Assembly: GCA_036346275.1 (NCBI GenBank)
Contig: CM070728.1
Coordinates: 22,778,723-22,842,722, forward strand
DNA from: Otatea glauca
Lineage: Eukaryota; Streptophyta; Magnoliopsida; Poales; Poaceae
Length of the DNA: 64,000 nt
Direction of reading: 5' to 3'
A program made the position numbers and the translations under genes. A model generated the notes under the pieces. The model searched no databases and was not told the DNA's origin. It was given only the letters and a program-made list of their open reading frames with translations. Shown in pieces: positions 1-11,605 of the stretch. Position 1 is the first letter of the stretch. Every line of letters starts with the position of its first letter.

Positions 1-1950
1 GCATGAGTATAAAAAAGTGTTTAAATGCTTAATAGATACTTATAGAGGAATTTGAGGCTTGGTTCACTCATGAAGAGGTGAGTTCCACCATGTGCAAAAA
101 TTGAGCTAAGCATAAGGATGATCATTTCACATCATGAATCAATGTTATCTCGATAAGTATTTACAATGAAAAATCTAGGTACTAGCCCTATGTAGGTTGC
201 ATATTACACTCTCGAGCAAGATGGGATATGGCACATTAAGGGGGAGTAGTCAATCATAATAATGAATATTGCATCCCTAAGTGTGCGCAAATTAATTCAG
301 TGCTAGTATTAATTTTCAAATTTGAGCCATTTAGCCAAAAGTCAAAAAAATTATAACTGTTAGTATTCATGTGAAAAACTAGTTGCAAAATATATGCAAA
401 TGCTTTTCAAAAGTTTACCAAAGGTTATGGCATTACAAAAACCAATTTCAAAAGAAAATGGCTTTTAAGCCCAAAAGCTAGTTAGTGGTATCTTATTTTG
501 ACTTTAAGCTTGTATTTTGAATAGAATTGACTATAGAATGATTTTGAAAATAGTTCCAAAACAAAAAAACCTATAGTCGGTCATTTTTATCATTTGTCGT
601 ATCCAAAATATTTTCATAAGATCAACCTATCAAAAGTTATTTGATTTTGAAACTCACCTAAAAACTACGCTTGACCTATATTGGTCACATACTAGCACTT
701 TGTGATCTTCACCTCTCGAACCAAATCCTTGAGATATCTTAGTTAAAAATGGTATTTTAAAGACATATATAACATTTCCAATCAAGGATCTTCTTAATTC
801 CATCATTTGTTTTTTTAGACTGGAGTGGCAACTATACGATTGTGTTTCCTTTAAATGAGCCACTTTGGTCTAATGTCAAAAATTTTGTTTGAAAAGCCCA
901 ACCATGTAAAAAACTTTATAAAGGTACTTAAATATGCAATTCAAATCTTTTACATTGTTTTCGGAGTAAAAAATCCCTGTTTTAGAAACAAGATAGAAAA
1001 TTTGGAGTTTAATGGATCTTATATGTTCTTGTTTTTGGATTAATTTATATATTTTCATAAATCAAAATCCATTGAGTTTTTGAAAAAGTTTTCAATGAAA
1101 AACTCTTTGTGTTGGTCATTTCAAATCTTTCTTTAGTTTAAAGTTTTTTCCAAACAACCTACCATTTGAATGTTATAGCCATTTGATTTTCATCAAAATC
1201 TTTCCTTTCACCCCAAATTTACCCATGTTATAGCCGGATTTCTTTGTCTATCTTGGTGTGAAATTATATTTCTAACCCGTACAAAGACATGAAAATAAAA
1301 AAATACATGAAATCAAAATTGGGTTGCATTTTGAGCCTTTGATGGGAAATCACTCTATTTTATGCCTACAAGGCGTTTTTAGCATATCTTTAGATACAAA
1401 ATCCCTTTTTCAAAATTTATTTTTGGAAGATAATTTTAGGATCCCAAAGTGTGTTTCTACAATGTTTCAAATAATTTCAACTATATTTGAGAGGGTTGTG
1501 GCTTTTGCTCACTTTGATCAAATACTGAAAATTCAGATTTTTCATGGTTTTGAGCTGATTTTGGGATCATAATTTTGGGAAGACATTATTATGAGATTTG
1601 ATTATCTTTATTAGGTATTTTGTGCAAAAAAATATCTGATTTATTGGACTCACGTAACTAGTTTTTCAGCCCTCTTTCAAAGCTCAAATTGAATGGCAAA
1701 ATCTGAAAACCTGAAACTTTCTATTTTCTGAAACTTCATGATTTTCATATCTTCAAAATGGCTACAATTTGCGAGTCTCCCTAAACAAAATTTATGTATA
1801 TTTATTCGAAAAAAAATTATCTCAAAATTATTTTTTAGCTTATTTAGTAAGTTTTTTATGATTGAAAGCAGCACGTTGGCTATGTCTTGTTAACAAATTG
1901 ATCTCGAATTGACATAACTTTTTGGTCATCAAGAAAATGAGAATGGTGTT
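1..1950 (+). mobile_element. AT-rich decayed DNA, possibly 3' noncoding end of a SIRE-like Copia element
   Basis: No convincing coding sequence is present; the short ORFs here are chance openings in AT-rich DNA. A purine tract reading AAGGGGGAG at 238-246 resembles the polypurine tracts found repeatedly downstream of pol in SIRE-type Copia elements. The Copia-like LTR tail at 10630-11108 could be the other side of the same element, split by the Gypsy insertion between them. This pairing is inference only; ordinary AT-rich intergenic DNA is an equally fair reading for much of it. Confidence 0.3.
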
Positions 1951-1959
1951 TTTATGAAA

Positions 1960-2539
1960 AATGTTTATAGCCATGATAGACATTGAGGCTCTTTGGTCGA
2001 ATCAGTAAAACACCACCCAACCAAAGATAGGCCAAATAATACCAAGTGTGGGACTTTATCGTAATCAAGGCGCAGAAGACCCATTGTATTGGATTTGTAA
2101 AGGATTGAAAGAAATCCAGTCCACTCAAAAGGGCTACATAGATAATTGTTGTCGCTTCTTGAGCCCTATGTCCAAATAAAGATATCAAGATGTTCTAAGC
2201 TCAAAGGAAGTTTGGTGTTGGACCATTTAAGATTCTGAAGCATAGAGAAGAAGTCACTTTTTAGCTATAATGGTAGGAACTGTGGTAAAGAGCGTAAGGA
2301 TGTTTTCCGTGTTTCTCAGCTCAAGAGTTGTCCTCAAGAGTCAACCAAGCAGCTTTGTTGAAGGCCGTAGTATTGCAAGTAGATCTTGTCAGCAGGAGCA
2401 ACCCGTTCAATTTCCAGAAGCAACACAATGTCAGTTGCAGAGCAAGTTTGTCCAGTGGAGCTACCTAGGATTGCGAAGAAGTCTAGAAGATCGAGTTTTC
2501 CTCAACCTATCCTAAAGTCAGCTTGAATCTTAGGGTTGA
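1960..2539 (+). pseudogene. 3' end of a decayed Ty3/Gypsy pol
   Basis: Three-frame reading on the plus strand shows scattered pieces typical of the end of a plant Gypsy polyprotein, after the integrase core. A QKGYIDN-like piece lies near 2130, KFGVGPFKIL at about 2208-2237 (compare the usual FGPF.I motif), and VFRVSQLK at about 2302-2325 (compare the usual VFHVSQLK). They are separated by stops and frameshifts, so no protein can be made. The order and the LTR start at 2562 fit the extreme 3' end of an internal region whose 5' part is missing or lies outside the window. Whether a chromodomain once followed cannot be told. Confidence 0.6.
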
Positions 2540-2540
2540 G

Positions 2541-2561
2541 ATTCTGTTAAGAGAAGAGGTT
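2541..2561 (+). promoter_or_regulatory. Polypurine tract before LTR C
   Basis: A GAGATTCTGTTAAGAGAAGAGG-like purine-rich stretch lies directly before the LTR start TGTAAGATCCC at 2562. It matches the layout at the 3' end of plant Gypsy elements (GACGAGATTC, then a purine run, then TGTAAC). It would prime plus-strand DNA synthesis. Confidence 0.6.
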
Positions 2562-5500
2562 TGTAAGATCCCAATTTTTGAGGTATCAAAATCTTTTGTG
2601 TAGATTAGGTTCTCAAAAATTTTCATCGATTTTCCTCGATTTAATAAAGCTTAACTAAGACTTTCATAAATTAAAAATATTTAATTTGAGTAACCTAGAC
2701 TTCAATAAATTCAAAACTAGTTTTTGTTGGGTTTCTTGTGCTGAAAGGAAATTTTTAGTATTTTATTGGATTTTTTGTAGTTCAGTTGCTATTTCTTTTG
2801 ATTTGTTTGAATTTCCAACCTTTTCTCAAATTCGAAAATCAAATCTAAATTCCAATTCTCTTGGGCCAAAATCTTGGCCCAGTCCAATCCCTTGTCCCGC
2901 CGCTCTGTCATTAGGCCAGCCCACCTCCCTGCCTGCTCGACCCGATCCACTCCGCCTTGGCACAGTGATGTGCACAGCCCAGCAGCTTGCGCGCCACATC
3001 GCTGACCAACAGGACCCACCTATCAACCATATAGTGTCATCTTCCCTGCGAACTCCTTTTTCTCCAAGTGTGTACAAGCTGGACTCCACGACACCGCTCT
3101 GACCGAGCTGATCTTCTCCCTATCTACACCGCCTCTCCTACACTACAAGCAGCGCTGCCGAGCCCTGGATCTGAATCTCCCCAGGTCGCACTGCTTCTGT
3201 TTGCCCTAGATTGCATCTGCGCCTTCATCTTTATCAAGCACAAGCAGTCGCCGCCATTGAAACCCAAGGATAAGCTCATGTTCCCACCGCTCCATCACTT
3301 CTCCGCCGAATCCTTCCACATCATCTTGTGTTCCGAAGTTACTTCGCCTATATCCATTTGTCAATCGAAGCTGAGGAGCCATCAACATAAGGATCGTGCC
3401 TATCTTCTTCAATTATGACCACCATCTTTCGCCGTTCAATTCCTCCACTGCTAGTGAGTTCCCTCCTTCACCATCTTTGTCTCTACCTTCGCCGTCTCAT
3501 GTTCTATCTCATGCCTGCATTCTTTTTGTTACGCCATGGTTTCCTTCTTCACTGCAGGTAGCCACCGTTGATCTTCCCTATCGCAGCTGCGTCATTATGT
3601 TTGCCGCTGCACCTTCTACATGTTGCTTCCCTTCCCGTCGTCGGAACACTACCAGAGATCGCCTTCACCGTGAGCCCCTCCGCTCTACCACTTATGTCTT
3701 CGCCACCGACTACCATGGTCGTTAACAGTGTCAACTGACCATGTCATTGTCGTCCCTATCTCGATTTCATCCTGGTGCGTATCTTCATCTTGCTCAGAGA
3801 CCACCATGTGTCGCCGTCCAGTTCTTCCCCAAAGCCAGCCAAACCATCATCAGTGCTTTCTGCCCTCGCAGATGAGCCCCGAACCTCGCTAGCGCCTCCC
3901 TTAGCATCACCATGCTATCCTGCGCCTCGCTCACCTTTTGGATTTCCTTGTGCGCCACTGCATCGTAGACTTTACTAAAGACCGAGTCTGCGTCGCCTCC
4001 TTTTCCTCACCGATGACCGAGTCTAGTGACCATTGATGTCTGTGCACCACGCAGTCACTCCGCAGGTCATTGCCTATGTGGTACACCCGAACCATAACCC
4101 TAGATCAGTTCAGTGCACTCAGTCTACCATGAACCAAGTCACTTACATGTAGACTCTATCAATCAGTGTTCTATTCCATGAACCCGGTTCACCATAAACG
4201 GTAAGACTTTCTCAATGGACCCGGTCCATAGACCAAGGGCCAACATGTTATTCTCTAGTTATTTTCATAAATTCTAAAAATTAAAAATAAATTTGGAATA
4301 TTCCTAGGCTCACTTGTCATTCTCTCAAAGAGGAATATTTTTTGAATATTCTCTTTTCTCTCATTTATCAGTATTTTCTTTGTTGATAAACTTTTCGAAC
4401 CCATTCTTTTTCATACGAACTCTGATTTAGTCCATTCAAGTTCTGAAATTCATATAAAAGCAAGCCCTTAATTCTAGTACAATCCATTAAAAATTTAGAG
4501 TTTATTTGATTTGTCTTTCTTTGTTTTGTTTGTATTTTCTCTTTCTCTCATTAGACGTAGACGTCCAAAAGTCGTTCAAAGGAGTTGAAGGTAATGAAGT
4601 CAAAGACAAAAGATAAAGTGATCAAAGATAAAGGAACATCTTAGCAAAGAACCAGGCAAGTTGTGCTTTTATCATTTTGACCCTAGTTTTATAAAAGGTT
4701 ATTTTGTTTCAAATTATTGCATGCTGGTTCAAACTATCAACTGATTAATTATATTGGAAATTAGTTATGCAACCTACTTGGGTTATACCTACCTTGACAT
4801 TTACTATGTCAACCTTCATTTGCTATGATGTAATTATTTGTCACCCTATAATGGATAATTAATAACAAGTCATTAATATAGAATCAATGTGGGTTGGTTT
4901 AGAATGTGATTAGTGTGCTTAGCCATGTAACGGGATATTGCTAACATTTTCAAGTTGCAAATTCAATCATGAATAAATCATACAACCACATGTCTATAAT
5001 GGAACAGACCTAACTCAGTAATTTACAGAATCTTGACATGTGGTACCTCACGTGGTAGACTACGCTATGTGCGAGGTCAGGGAAGGTGTGTTGTAATAGC
5101 TCCACCTCTTGAACAAGTATCGTTCCTAGTCCAACAGTAAGTCCCTCCCATTCTTCTACTCTGTGTGAGGGTAGAATAGTGAGTTCAGACTTATCGGGGA
5201 AGTCAATGTTCAGATAGAGTTTTCGAAATGTTTTGTTACTATGTTCTTAGTCGCAGGTCGATTGATATGTGCTGACATTATAAGTTTGATTATATCTTTG
5301 TGGGTAAAGTGTATAACATTTACAGAGTGTAAAACCTATTTGAATAGCCGTGTCCTCGGTTATGAATAATTCTCAAGAATTTCACGCAAGGGTTAGATTT
5401 TATAAAATAAAAATGGGATGGGAGCCTGTGTGCAGGAAAGGGGAATGGTCTAGGCTGTGTGCTAGTTTAACTTGAAAAATCTCTTAATAACGTATTATTA

Positions 5501-5813
5501 CTATTTTTTATTTTACTTATGGTTTCAATCTATTATTGCATTCAAATGTTAAAGTCTGCTTTGTGCAAAAGTAACCATATCAGTCGATCTTTGAATAAGC
5601 CTTGTATGAAGTTATATTAGAATTATATTTTGTGTTGCAACTTGTTGAGTATTTCATATACTCAACCTTGCCATAGACAATGCTGCTCGGTTGTTGAAGA
5701 CATCAAGATATCACTAGTCAAGAAGGATTACTTTGAAGATGGTGGGGAATTATGACACGCTATCCCAGTCAATTTCCTGTGAGCATATGGATGGTTTTAT
5801 TTGTAGATATTAT
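2562..5813 (+). mobile_element. Long LTR, family C (first part), Gypsy 3' LTR
   Basis: The LTR starts TGTAAGATCCC after a polypurine tract and continues at 10405 after a solo LTR that was inserted later. Joined, it is about 3.5 kb. Its architecture mirrors families A and B: an AT-rich head, a GC-rich block (about 2880-4100), then AT-rich sequence holding a block like ACAGAGTGTAAAACC followed by GCCGTGTCC (about 5320-5357) and a GAGTAT/ATACTC hairpin followed by CAACCTTGCC (5647-5670). Sequence identity to A and B is low except in these blocks, so it is the oldest or most distant of the three families. Confidence 0.7.
5647..5663 (+). other. Hairpin H6 in LTR C
   Basis: GAGTAT-TTCAT-ATACTC forms a perfect 6-bp stem. 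Families A and B have GAGTAC/GTACTC at the equivalent place, each followed by CAA(C/T)-TTGC-like sequence. The changed pair C-G to T-A keeps the stem intact. Confidence 0.6.
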
Positions 5814-6170
5814 TGTGAGACCCTGTTCTTGCAAACAAGAACCTCCATGTGATTACTGTACTAGTCCCATGATCAGTGGCTAGCACTCATATGTTTACAA
5901 CATTCATATCACAACCACAAGAGAACAAACTGATAAATATGTATATACAAGCAGAAACAATTATACAGAGTTTAAAATTTACAAAGACGGAACAGCGGAA
6001 AATAGAGAGTTAAAGAACTCCAAAAGCCACGCGGTTTGCCCACTAACCCTCAGGCAACAGACTAGGCAAACCTAGGGGAAATCATCGTCGAACAACCCGT
6101 GCCCTGAGTGAAAGCAAGAATCGTCTGGCACTTCGCAAGTTTCGTCCTCTGAGACAATAGATGCAAGATT

Positions 6171-6186
6171 GAGTACATTGGTACTC
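6171..6186 (-). other. Hairpin H6 in LTR B3
   Basis: GAGTAC-ATTG-GTACTC on the plus strand (loop CAAT in LTR orientation) is a perfect 6-bp stem at the position equivalent to the H6 hairpins of LTRs A, B2 and C. Confidence 0.65.
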
Positions 6187-6496
6187 AGCAAGACTTATAG
6201 TGTTTGACAAATGCAATTAAGTAATCATGCAGGCTAAACAAAGGCAGGTTATAGGTTATTTTGCAACTGCATAATCATTTGAAAGTATGAATATAATAGA
6301 TTGAAACAACGTATTTTTAAATAGGCAATTTAGACATAGCGATAAGCAAATATTCAAGTCTTTCAACCCAGTCTACCCGATTGCAAAGGTCCCTGGTGTC
6401 TATCCTTTTGACACAAAAGCTAGTTGCAAAACGGTTTCCTTGCCAAACCCATTTTCAGAAAATACCAAAAAAACTAACATTGGAATGACTTCACCA

Positions 6497-7014
6497 AGTG
6501 TCCTTGACCATGGACGCGGCTAATCGATTAGATTTTTTTTCACTCTGCAGAGGTGTACAACTTTACCCACAAGGAATGATCAACCTCTTTTGCCAGGCCA
6601 ACTAACACACTTCCTTTGGTGTGTCGACAAGGAGATCATACAGAGCCGATACATTATCTAGACGTGGCTTTGAACCAGTCCGGGACGTTTGACCCCCGCC
6701 ATGGAAACAGAAACACTCACCCAAGCCATGGATCCATTTTCATCACACCAACACCACATTTCTGTTCATGGCAAGGCGTACACCATTGCATTGGTATGTA
6801 GAAACCCCTACAGACAGACCTGACCGGAATGCCTGTGCAATCTCCCGCCTTCCTTAGATGCAAAGCCACATCTAAACAACTTAATAGGCTAACACCCGCC
6901 CATACAAGTCCTCGTGGTTACACGAAAATCTTGGATCTATAGCGTCCCATTGCTCGGTCCTTAATCCGACATGGGCGATACTCCACCCTACACTACGTGC
7001 AACTCCCTTTGCAC
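6497..7014 (-). other. Hairpin/palindrome cluster H1-H5 in LTR B3
   Basis: In LTR (minus) orientation the order is: GTGCA/TGCAC stem (7014-6997), ACACAC-CAAAGGAA-GTGTGT hairpin (6624-6605), the palindrome CTCTGCAGAG (6552-6543), the palindrome CTAATCGATTAG (6531-6520), and a GCGTCC/GGACAC stem (about 6516-6497) with one mismatch. The same series recurs in B1, B2 and the three A LTRs. Confidence 0.65.
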
Positions 7015-9192
7015 CACCGGCTATTGCCAATAATCGCCCGCGTCAAACCATAGTTTTATTTTGGATTTTTAACCAAAGTACCAGCAACATTTTCCCAGAT
7101 GAGGATCATACATTTGTTGAAAACACTGAAAGCATACGATGAGTAGCTTAAGCAGGAATATTATGCTAGCGGTTATACCCAAAATGACATTAAGTATGTC
7201 TAGTTCAAACTAAGGTTTACAAGGTTCACATGTCCATACAGATTAAGGTAAACCATAATGTACATGATTAACTACAGTTCCAACCCAAATTAGCATTTCT
7301 ATGGAGAATTATTCGGATGCATAGTACATAGACAAAAACAACATAATGTAGGTAAATTATCAGGCTCGATATGTTCAAGGGGGTGCTTGCCTTGCAGCTC
7401 GCTGTCTAGCTCAGGATCTGGATCTGCGACGGAGTTGTCTTCTTCCTCGAGGACGTTGGATTCTACACGTCGATCGAACGGAAACATAGTAAAAATCCAA
7501 ATTTAGTAAGGGCAAAAAGAAAACAGACAGTAAACCAAATAAAGATTCACTGCAGAAAACAGGGGCATGTCTTAGGCGTTGGATCATAGAATTTCAAAAC
7601 TTCACGATTTAGATAATTACATAACCACAAGGTTAATGGCTTTTATGAAGAACAAGCATGGGTTCTTTCATAGGTTATCTATCCTTAAATTATGAATTCA
7701 AGAGGCTAAAATCATAAATTCTTACAATTATAACTTCGAATTATAGATGCTAAAATTATCTAGACTAGCAAAATTTAAAACATAAGATAAAGGGGTTGAT
7801 TGCACTAAATCTATTAAGCTATGCTATTAAAATTGTTCATGACTTGAGCCCATAAAATCTATATCCTAACTATTTAACTTCCTATGCATATATATTATAT
7901 ATATATACATATATGTATATGTATATGTGTGCACATTTGACACTTAGGTTACTTCATAATTCTAAAGGTAATTCAAATCAAGATTACTCCTTAATCAAGT
8001 TCAAGCACTTTATTTTCTCCCTAAAATTCAGAAAATCAATTCTTAATCATTTCATAATCTTTCCACACAATTATACATATCTAAATTCCAATGTATTGAA
8101 AGCAAAGCTTAAATGTAAAGTAGTTCAATCATACATGAAAATTTAATATTTTTATATATTTAAACTCCTGGAAACATAAGGATCCTAGAAAAATTAGTTT
8201 CATTAAATTCTAAGTTTGTTTGCAAAATTTTTGTATAAAGCATATCTTTAGGCCTTTTATTCAAATTTGAATTTCAAATTCACCCAGTGATCATTTTCAA
8301 AATATTTTTGCATATTCTGAAAGAACTTGATTTTACATGAATATATAATTTTATTTCACAAATTTTGGAGTTATAATTCAAAAGTTATGGACAATTGAAG
8401 TAGCTCGGTTTTGGAAAATACACTGAAATTCCAAAATACGCTTTCGCTGTTGTAAAACGTCTTCCGGTTTTTGGCACGCTGGTGTGTTTGAACCAGCCCG
8501 GTGCTACTGACAAGCCGACCCCACCCGTCGGCGACTGAGCTAGCGCACACGCGAAGCTACCGAGTGGCTGACAACTGTGGCCCACCTGCCAACGACCCGA
8601 TAAAAAGTGATTCAAACTCTGGCTCACCGCCGGCAAACCAGCGCCGCGGCGGAGGAATGGGTAGCGCCATGAGCATGAGCACGCTCATGCGCACATGGGG
8701 GTGGTACCCATTCAACCGGAGAGGGCCGGGCAGTAGGTCGGCACCGTTGAGGGGCGGCGGCCGCCATGGCTGCGCAAGCTAAAGCTCGCCGCCGTCCATG
8801 ATTTCACTGGGGAAGCAAGGCGTGAGCATCAGTGAGCTAAGGGCGAGCTGTTTCACCTGAGAGAGAAAGCGAAGAAAGGCCGAAGGTGGCTGACCACGTG
8901 CGCTGGCCGGGAAGAAGAGCGGCGAAAGGGGTGAGCTGCAGCCAAGAACAAGCGAAACCCAGGTGGGTTAAAAGAGGTTCTGGGCTAAGAGGACCTTATA
9001 CATATACTGTATTTGTTTACTTCGCGGAAATGGCGAAACACAATTATACATATACTGTATTTGTTTACTTCGCCGTTTCCCCCCTTTTCTCGGCTCTCCG
9101 CGGAAATGGCGAAGAAGATGAAGGCTAAAAGAGGTGCTGGGCTAAGAGGAAAGCAGAAGGAAGAGGGGGAGCTCACGGCGATACACGAGCGG

Positions 9193-9200
9193 TATTTATA
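9193..9200 (-). promoter_or_regulatory. TATA box of LTR B3
   Basis: TATAAATA on the minus strand lies about 1.2 kb from the LTR start, at the downstream edge of the GC-rich block. The B2 LTR has the same octamer at the same offset (57573-57580). It marks the likely U3/R boundary. Confidence 0.6.
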
Positions 9201-10404
9201 GCCAAGATTGGATAGCATCACAGGGTTTGAACGGGAACGAAAGTTGCGGCAGCCCAGTTCTGTGCGCGGGGTGAGTTGGCGCGCGGTTTTGAAAGCTCAG
9301 GACAGCGCGGTATGGGCGAGGCATGGCGTGGACAGACCGAGGATGAGCCGTGGCAGCGCGTGATCGCAGATTCGGCGGAATTGGCGCTGAGACGCAGAGA
9401 GAGGCGAAGGATCGGGAGAGCTCGCCTCCGCCTCGGTCGGGGAAGAGAAAAGAGAGGGAGGAGAGTGATCGATGGCTGACATCTGGGCCCGGGGTCCACC
9501 AGTCAGCGAGAGCCACTTCGGCACCGCCTTGTGCCAGGGAACGGGCCAGTACGCCGTGGGGCCCACTGGTCAGCGAGTGCGAACGCTTGAGGAGATAAGC
9601 CTCCACCCAAACAGCTAGTACTCGCATTGATTTTGCCATCAACTCAATTTGAAAATTTGCGAACCTTTTTGACTGGGGTCTCCTGGTAGATTACATCGTC
9701 CAGTAAAAATTTGGGACTAAAATACCCTATGGTTGATTTATAAAAATTCTAACACTGTGCACTGTCCAGAATTTGCATTTTGGTATTTTATTTATTTAAG
9801 GGTGTAAATCATATTAATTATTTTAAAAACTTTTTATAAGGGTTTAGTTTGGGTTATGGATATCCCCATAAAATCTTAAAGTCAAAATATCAAGTAAATA
9901 TGTTATAAAAAATTCTGACATGATGATTTTCAGTTTTCCAATGCCTCTATTCTTGAATTTTTAAAAGGCTTTGACAACATGATAAATTTCTAAGATTTTT
10001 ACCAGACATATAATATATCCTGAGGGTGCTATGGTAATTTTTATGACTCCAGATAAATTTCTAATATCTCCTAGTAATTTCGACATCTACTGTTTCTAGT
10101 CAAAAGAGATGGTTAATTATTTTATTTATTCACATTTCAGCACATAGGATTTTTACTTGATGGTTTTACTGGTTTACCAGCATAACCAAGGTCCCCTGGT
10201 AATTTTTCTCATATTTACTTTTACCTCTTTACCTTCTTACCATTTTCCATTTAATAATTCTATTCGTTGGACTTTTCATACAAAGCATAAATCCAAGGAA
10301 AATCCAAACAAAAACCAATAATTCTCAGAAAACTCAGAAATAAATATATTCAAATCCAAAATATTAATTTTAATTTTATTATATTTTCTGGATGTTACAA
10401 TTAT

Positions 10405-10629
10405 GTTTCCTTCTAATGCAGTTTTTTTGAGTTATTTGACACGTAAGGCAATAATTTTAATCCTTGATCGTAAGATCGCTACTCTAATATTTATTATTAG
10501 TTGCTTTTCCCTTAATTATTTATAATATAGAATGATATTTCATTAATGTTTCAATTGTGTACACTAGCGTGATCATTGACTAGTGCAATATACACAGAGG
10601 TTCCGGATTTGCATATTCGGATCCCGACA
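10405..10629 (+). mobile_element. Long LTR, family C (second part)
   Basis: This resumes LTR C after the ATTAT target duplication. It ends with CACAGAGGTTCC, then CGGATCCCGACA at 10629. The order resembles the end of family B (a GATCAT..GACTA piece, then GGAGGTTC, then GGGTCTCACA), which supports a TG...CA LTR end here. Confidence 0.6.
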
Positions 10630-11108
10630 TAGATGATGTGCAGGCGTCATGGTCCGATGATCTTCTCAAGAACCTTGTGAGAAGGCTCGGTGTGTTCTGA
10701 ATGTTGGAGCTCACCTACCCGGAGGGGGAAAGAGCTAACACTAGTGGATTCGTGGTGTTTGGCTTAATTCGTGGAGTCAATCTACTTCGTTTGGGCTTAC
10801 CTCAACGTGGACTAGGGAGACCGACAAGTCTCCGAACACCACGATAAAAAGATAGTGTTATATTTTGGTTTGTTTCCTTCGACTCATTTATAGTCTAGCA
10901 ATTTACATTTCTAGAACTAAATTGCTTGATTGTCACCCTAGGATTGCAAACCTTTATCTAGACTTAGATTGTTGGTGCACTTAGTGAGGCTATTTGATTT
11001 AGGCCTTAATTGAGTAAAACTGTTTAAATTTACACTTCTATATGGCCAAAGAGAATTTTAAAACCGCCTATTCACCCCCCTCCTCTAGTCGGCCTCCTCG
11101 ACTTTACA
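10630..11108 (+). mobile_element. 3' part of a Copia (SIRE/Opie-like) LTR
   Basis: The segment ends with ACCGCCTATTCACCCCCC followed by CTCTAGTCGGCC and CTTTACA at 11108. The CTATTCACCCCCCTCTAG motif is the hallmark end of SIRE/Opie/Ji-type grass Copia LTRs as I remember them. A GACTAGGGAGACCGACAAGT stretch at about 10811-10830 is also typical of such LTRs. The 5' end of this LTR is not visible because LTR C joins it at 10629; I infer that the Gypsy element inserted into it. Confidence 0.55.
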
Positions 11109-11285
11109 ATATAGCATGGGGTAATCAGAAAGGCAATGACCTACGTTGCAACACGGTTGGGGCGGCCAGGCTGAGGTCGTGGATGTGCAGCCAGCCTTGT
11201 AGGTGGCAGGACGACGATCGAGTCCGTGACATAGGCACGAGTAAAGCTCGTCTTTGGTTGCCTTGGCATGGGCACGGCTACCTCT
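11109..11285. other. Unassigned GC-rich spacer
   Basis: This 177-bp stretch sits between the Copia-like LTR tail and the first recognisable base of the next Copia 5' LTR. It does not match the first 118 bp of that element's 3' LTR, so the 5' end of that LTR has been replaced. No gene is seen. Confidence 0.4.
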
Positions 11286-11591
11286 AGTGCTAGATTAAAA
11301 GGGAGAGGCTGGAGCTCGTGATTATTATCAATCTCTCAAGTTTTTGACTCTATCCGACACTACCTGATCTACTGAGCTAGCGCCAAGCTGCCAAGACTTC
11401 TTCCACCACCGAGAAGATCTTGGTGCGTTCTACTTCACCGACATCAAGATCAACCGACCGAACACTAATGGCTTCCGCTTCTTCACCGGGTCAGTGCATC
11501 CATCTAACGTTTTTAGTTCCGCATTATTTTTGTGATCTTGCTTTAGGCTAGTTCATGTTGATAATCTATTAGTTAAGCCTTATGTTTAATA
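11286..11591 (+). repeat. 5' LTR (truncated) of the Copia element
   Basis: It matches 17109-17415 with only scattered differences, including the shared stretch around CATCAAGATCAACCGACCG. The first 118 bp present in the 3' LTR (16991-17108) are missing and replaced by unrelated GC-rich sequence. Confidence 0.8.
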
Positions 11592-11593
11592 TT

Positions 11594-11605
11594 TGGTATT
11601 AGAGC
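11594..11605 (+). promoter_or_regulatory. Primer binding site of the Copia element
   Basis: TGGTATTAGAGC starts 3 bp after the LTR and differs by one base from TGGTATCAGAGC, the usual tRNA-Met site of plant LTR elements. Confidence 0.75.

Larger units (their letters stand above)
5814..10399 (-). mobile_element. Solo LTR, family B (copy B3)
   Basis: On the minus strand the LTR starts TGTAACATCC (at 10399) and ends GGGTCTCACA (at 5814), giving 4,586 bp. The flanking 5-bp sequences are identical, ATTAT at 5809-5813 and ATTAT at 10400-10404, a perfect target site duplication. No internal sequence is present, so this is a solo LTR left by LTR-LTR recombination. It has the TATA box at 9193-9200, the GC-rich block upstream of it in LTR orientation, and all conserved hairpins seen in B1/B2. 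It was inserted into LTR C. Confidence 0.88.

Noticed and set aside
2686..3102. 138-codon plus-strand ORF at the start of LTR C
   Set aside because: It spans the transition from the AT-rich head to the GC-rich block of the LTR and has no conserved counterpart in families A or B.
9196..9642. Minus-strand ORF of 148 codons inside LTR B3
   Set aside because: GC-rich LTR block; overlapping ORFs occur in several frames on both strands and no domain is seen.
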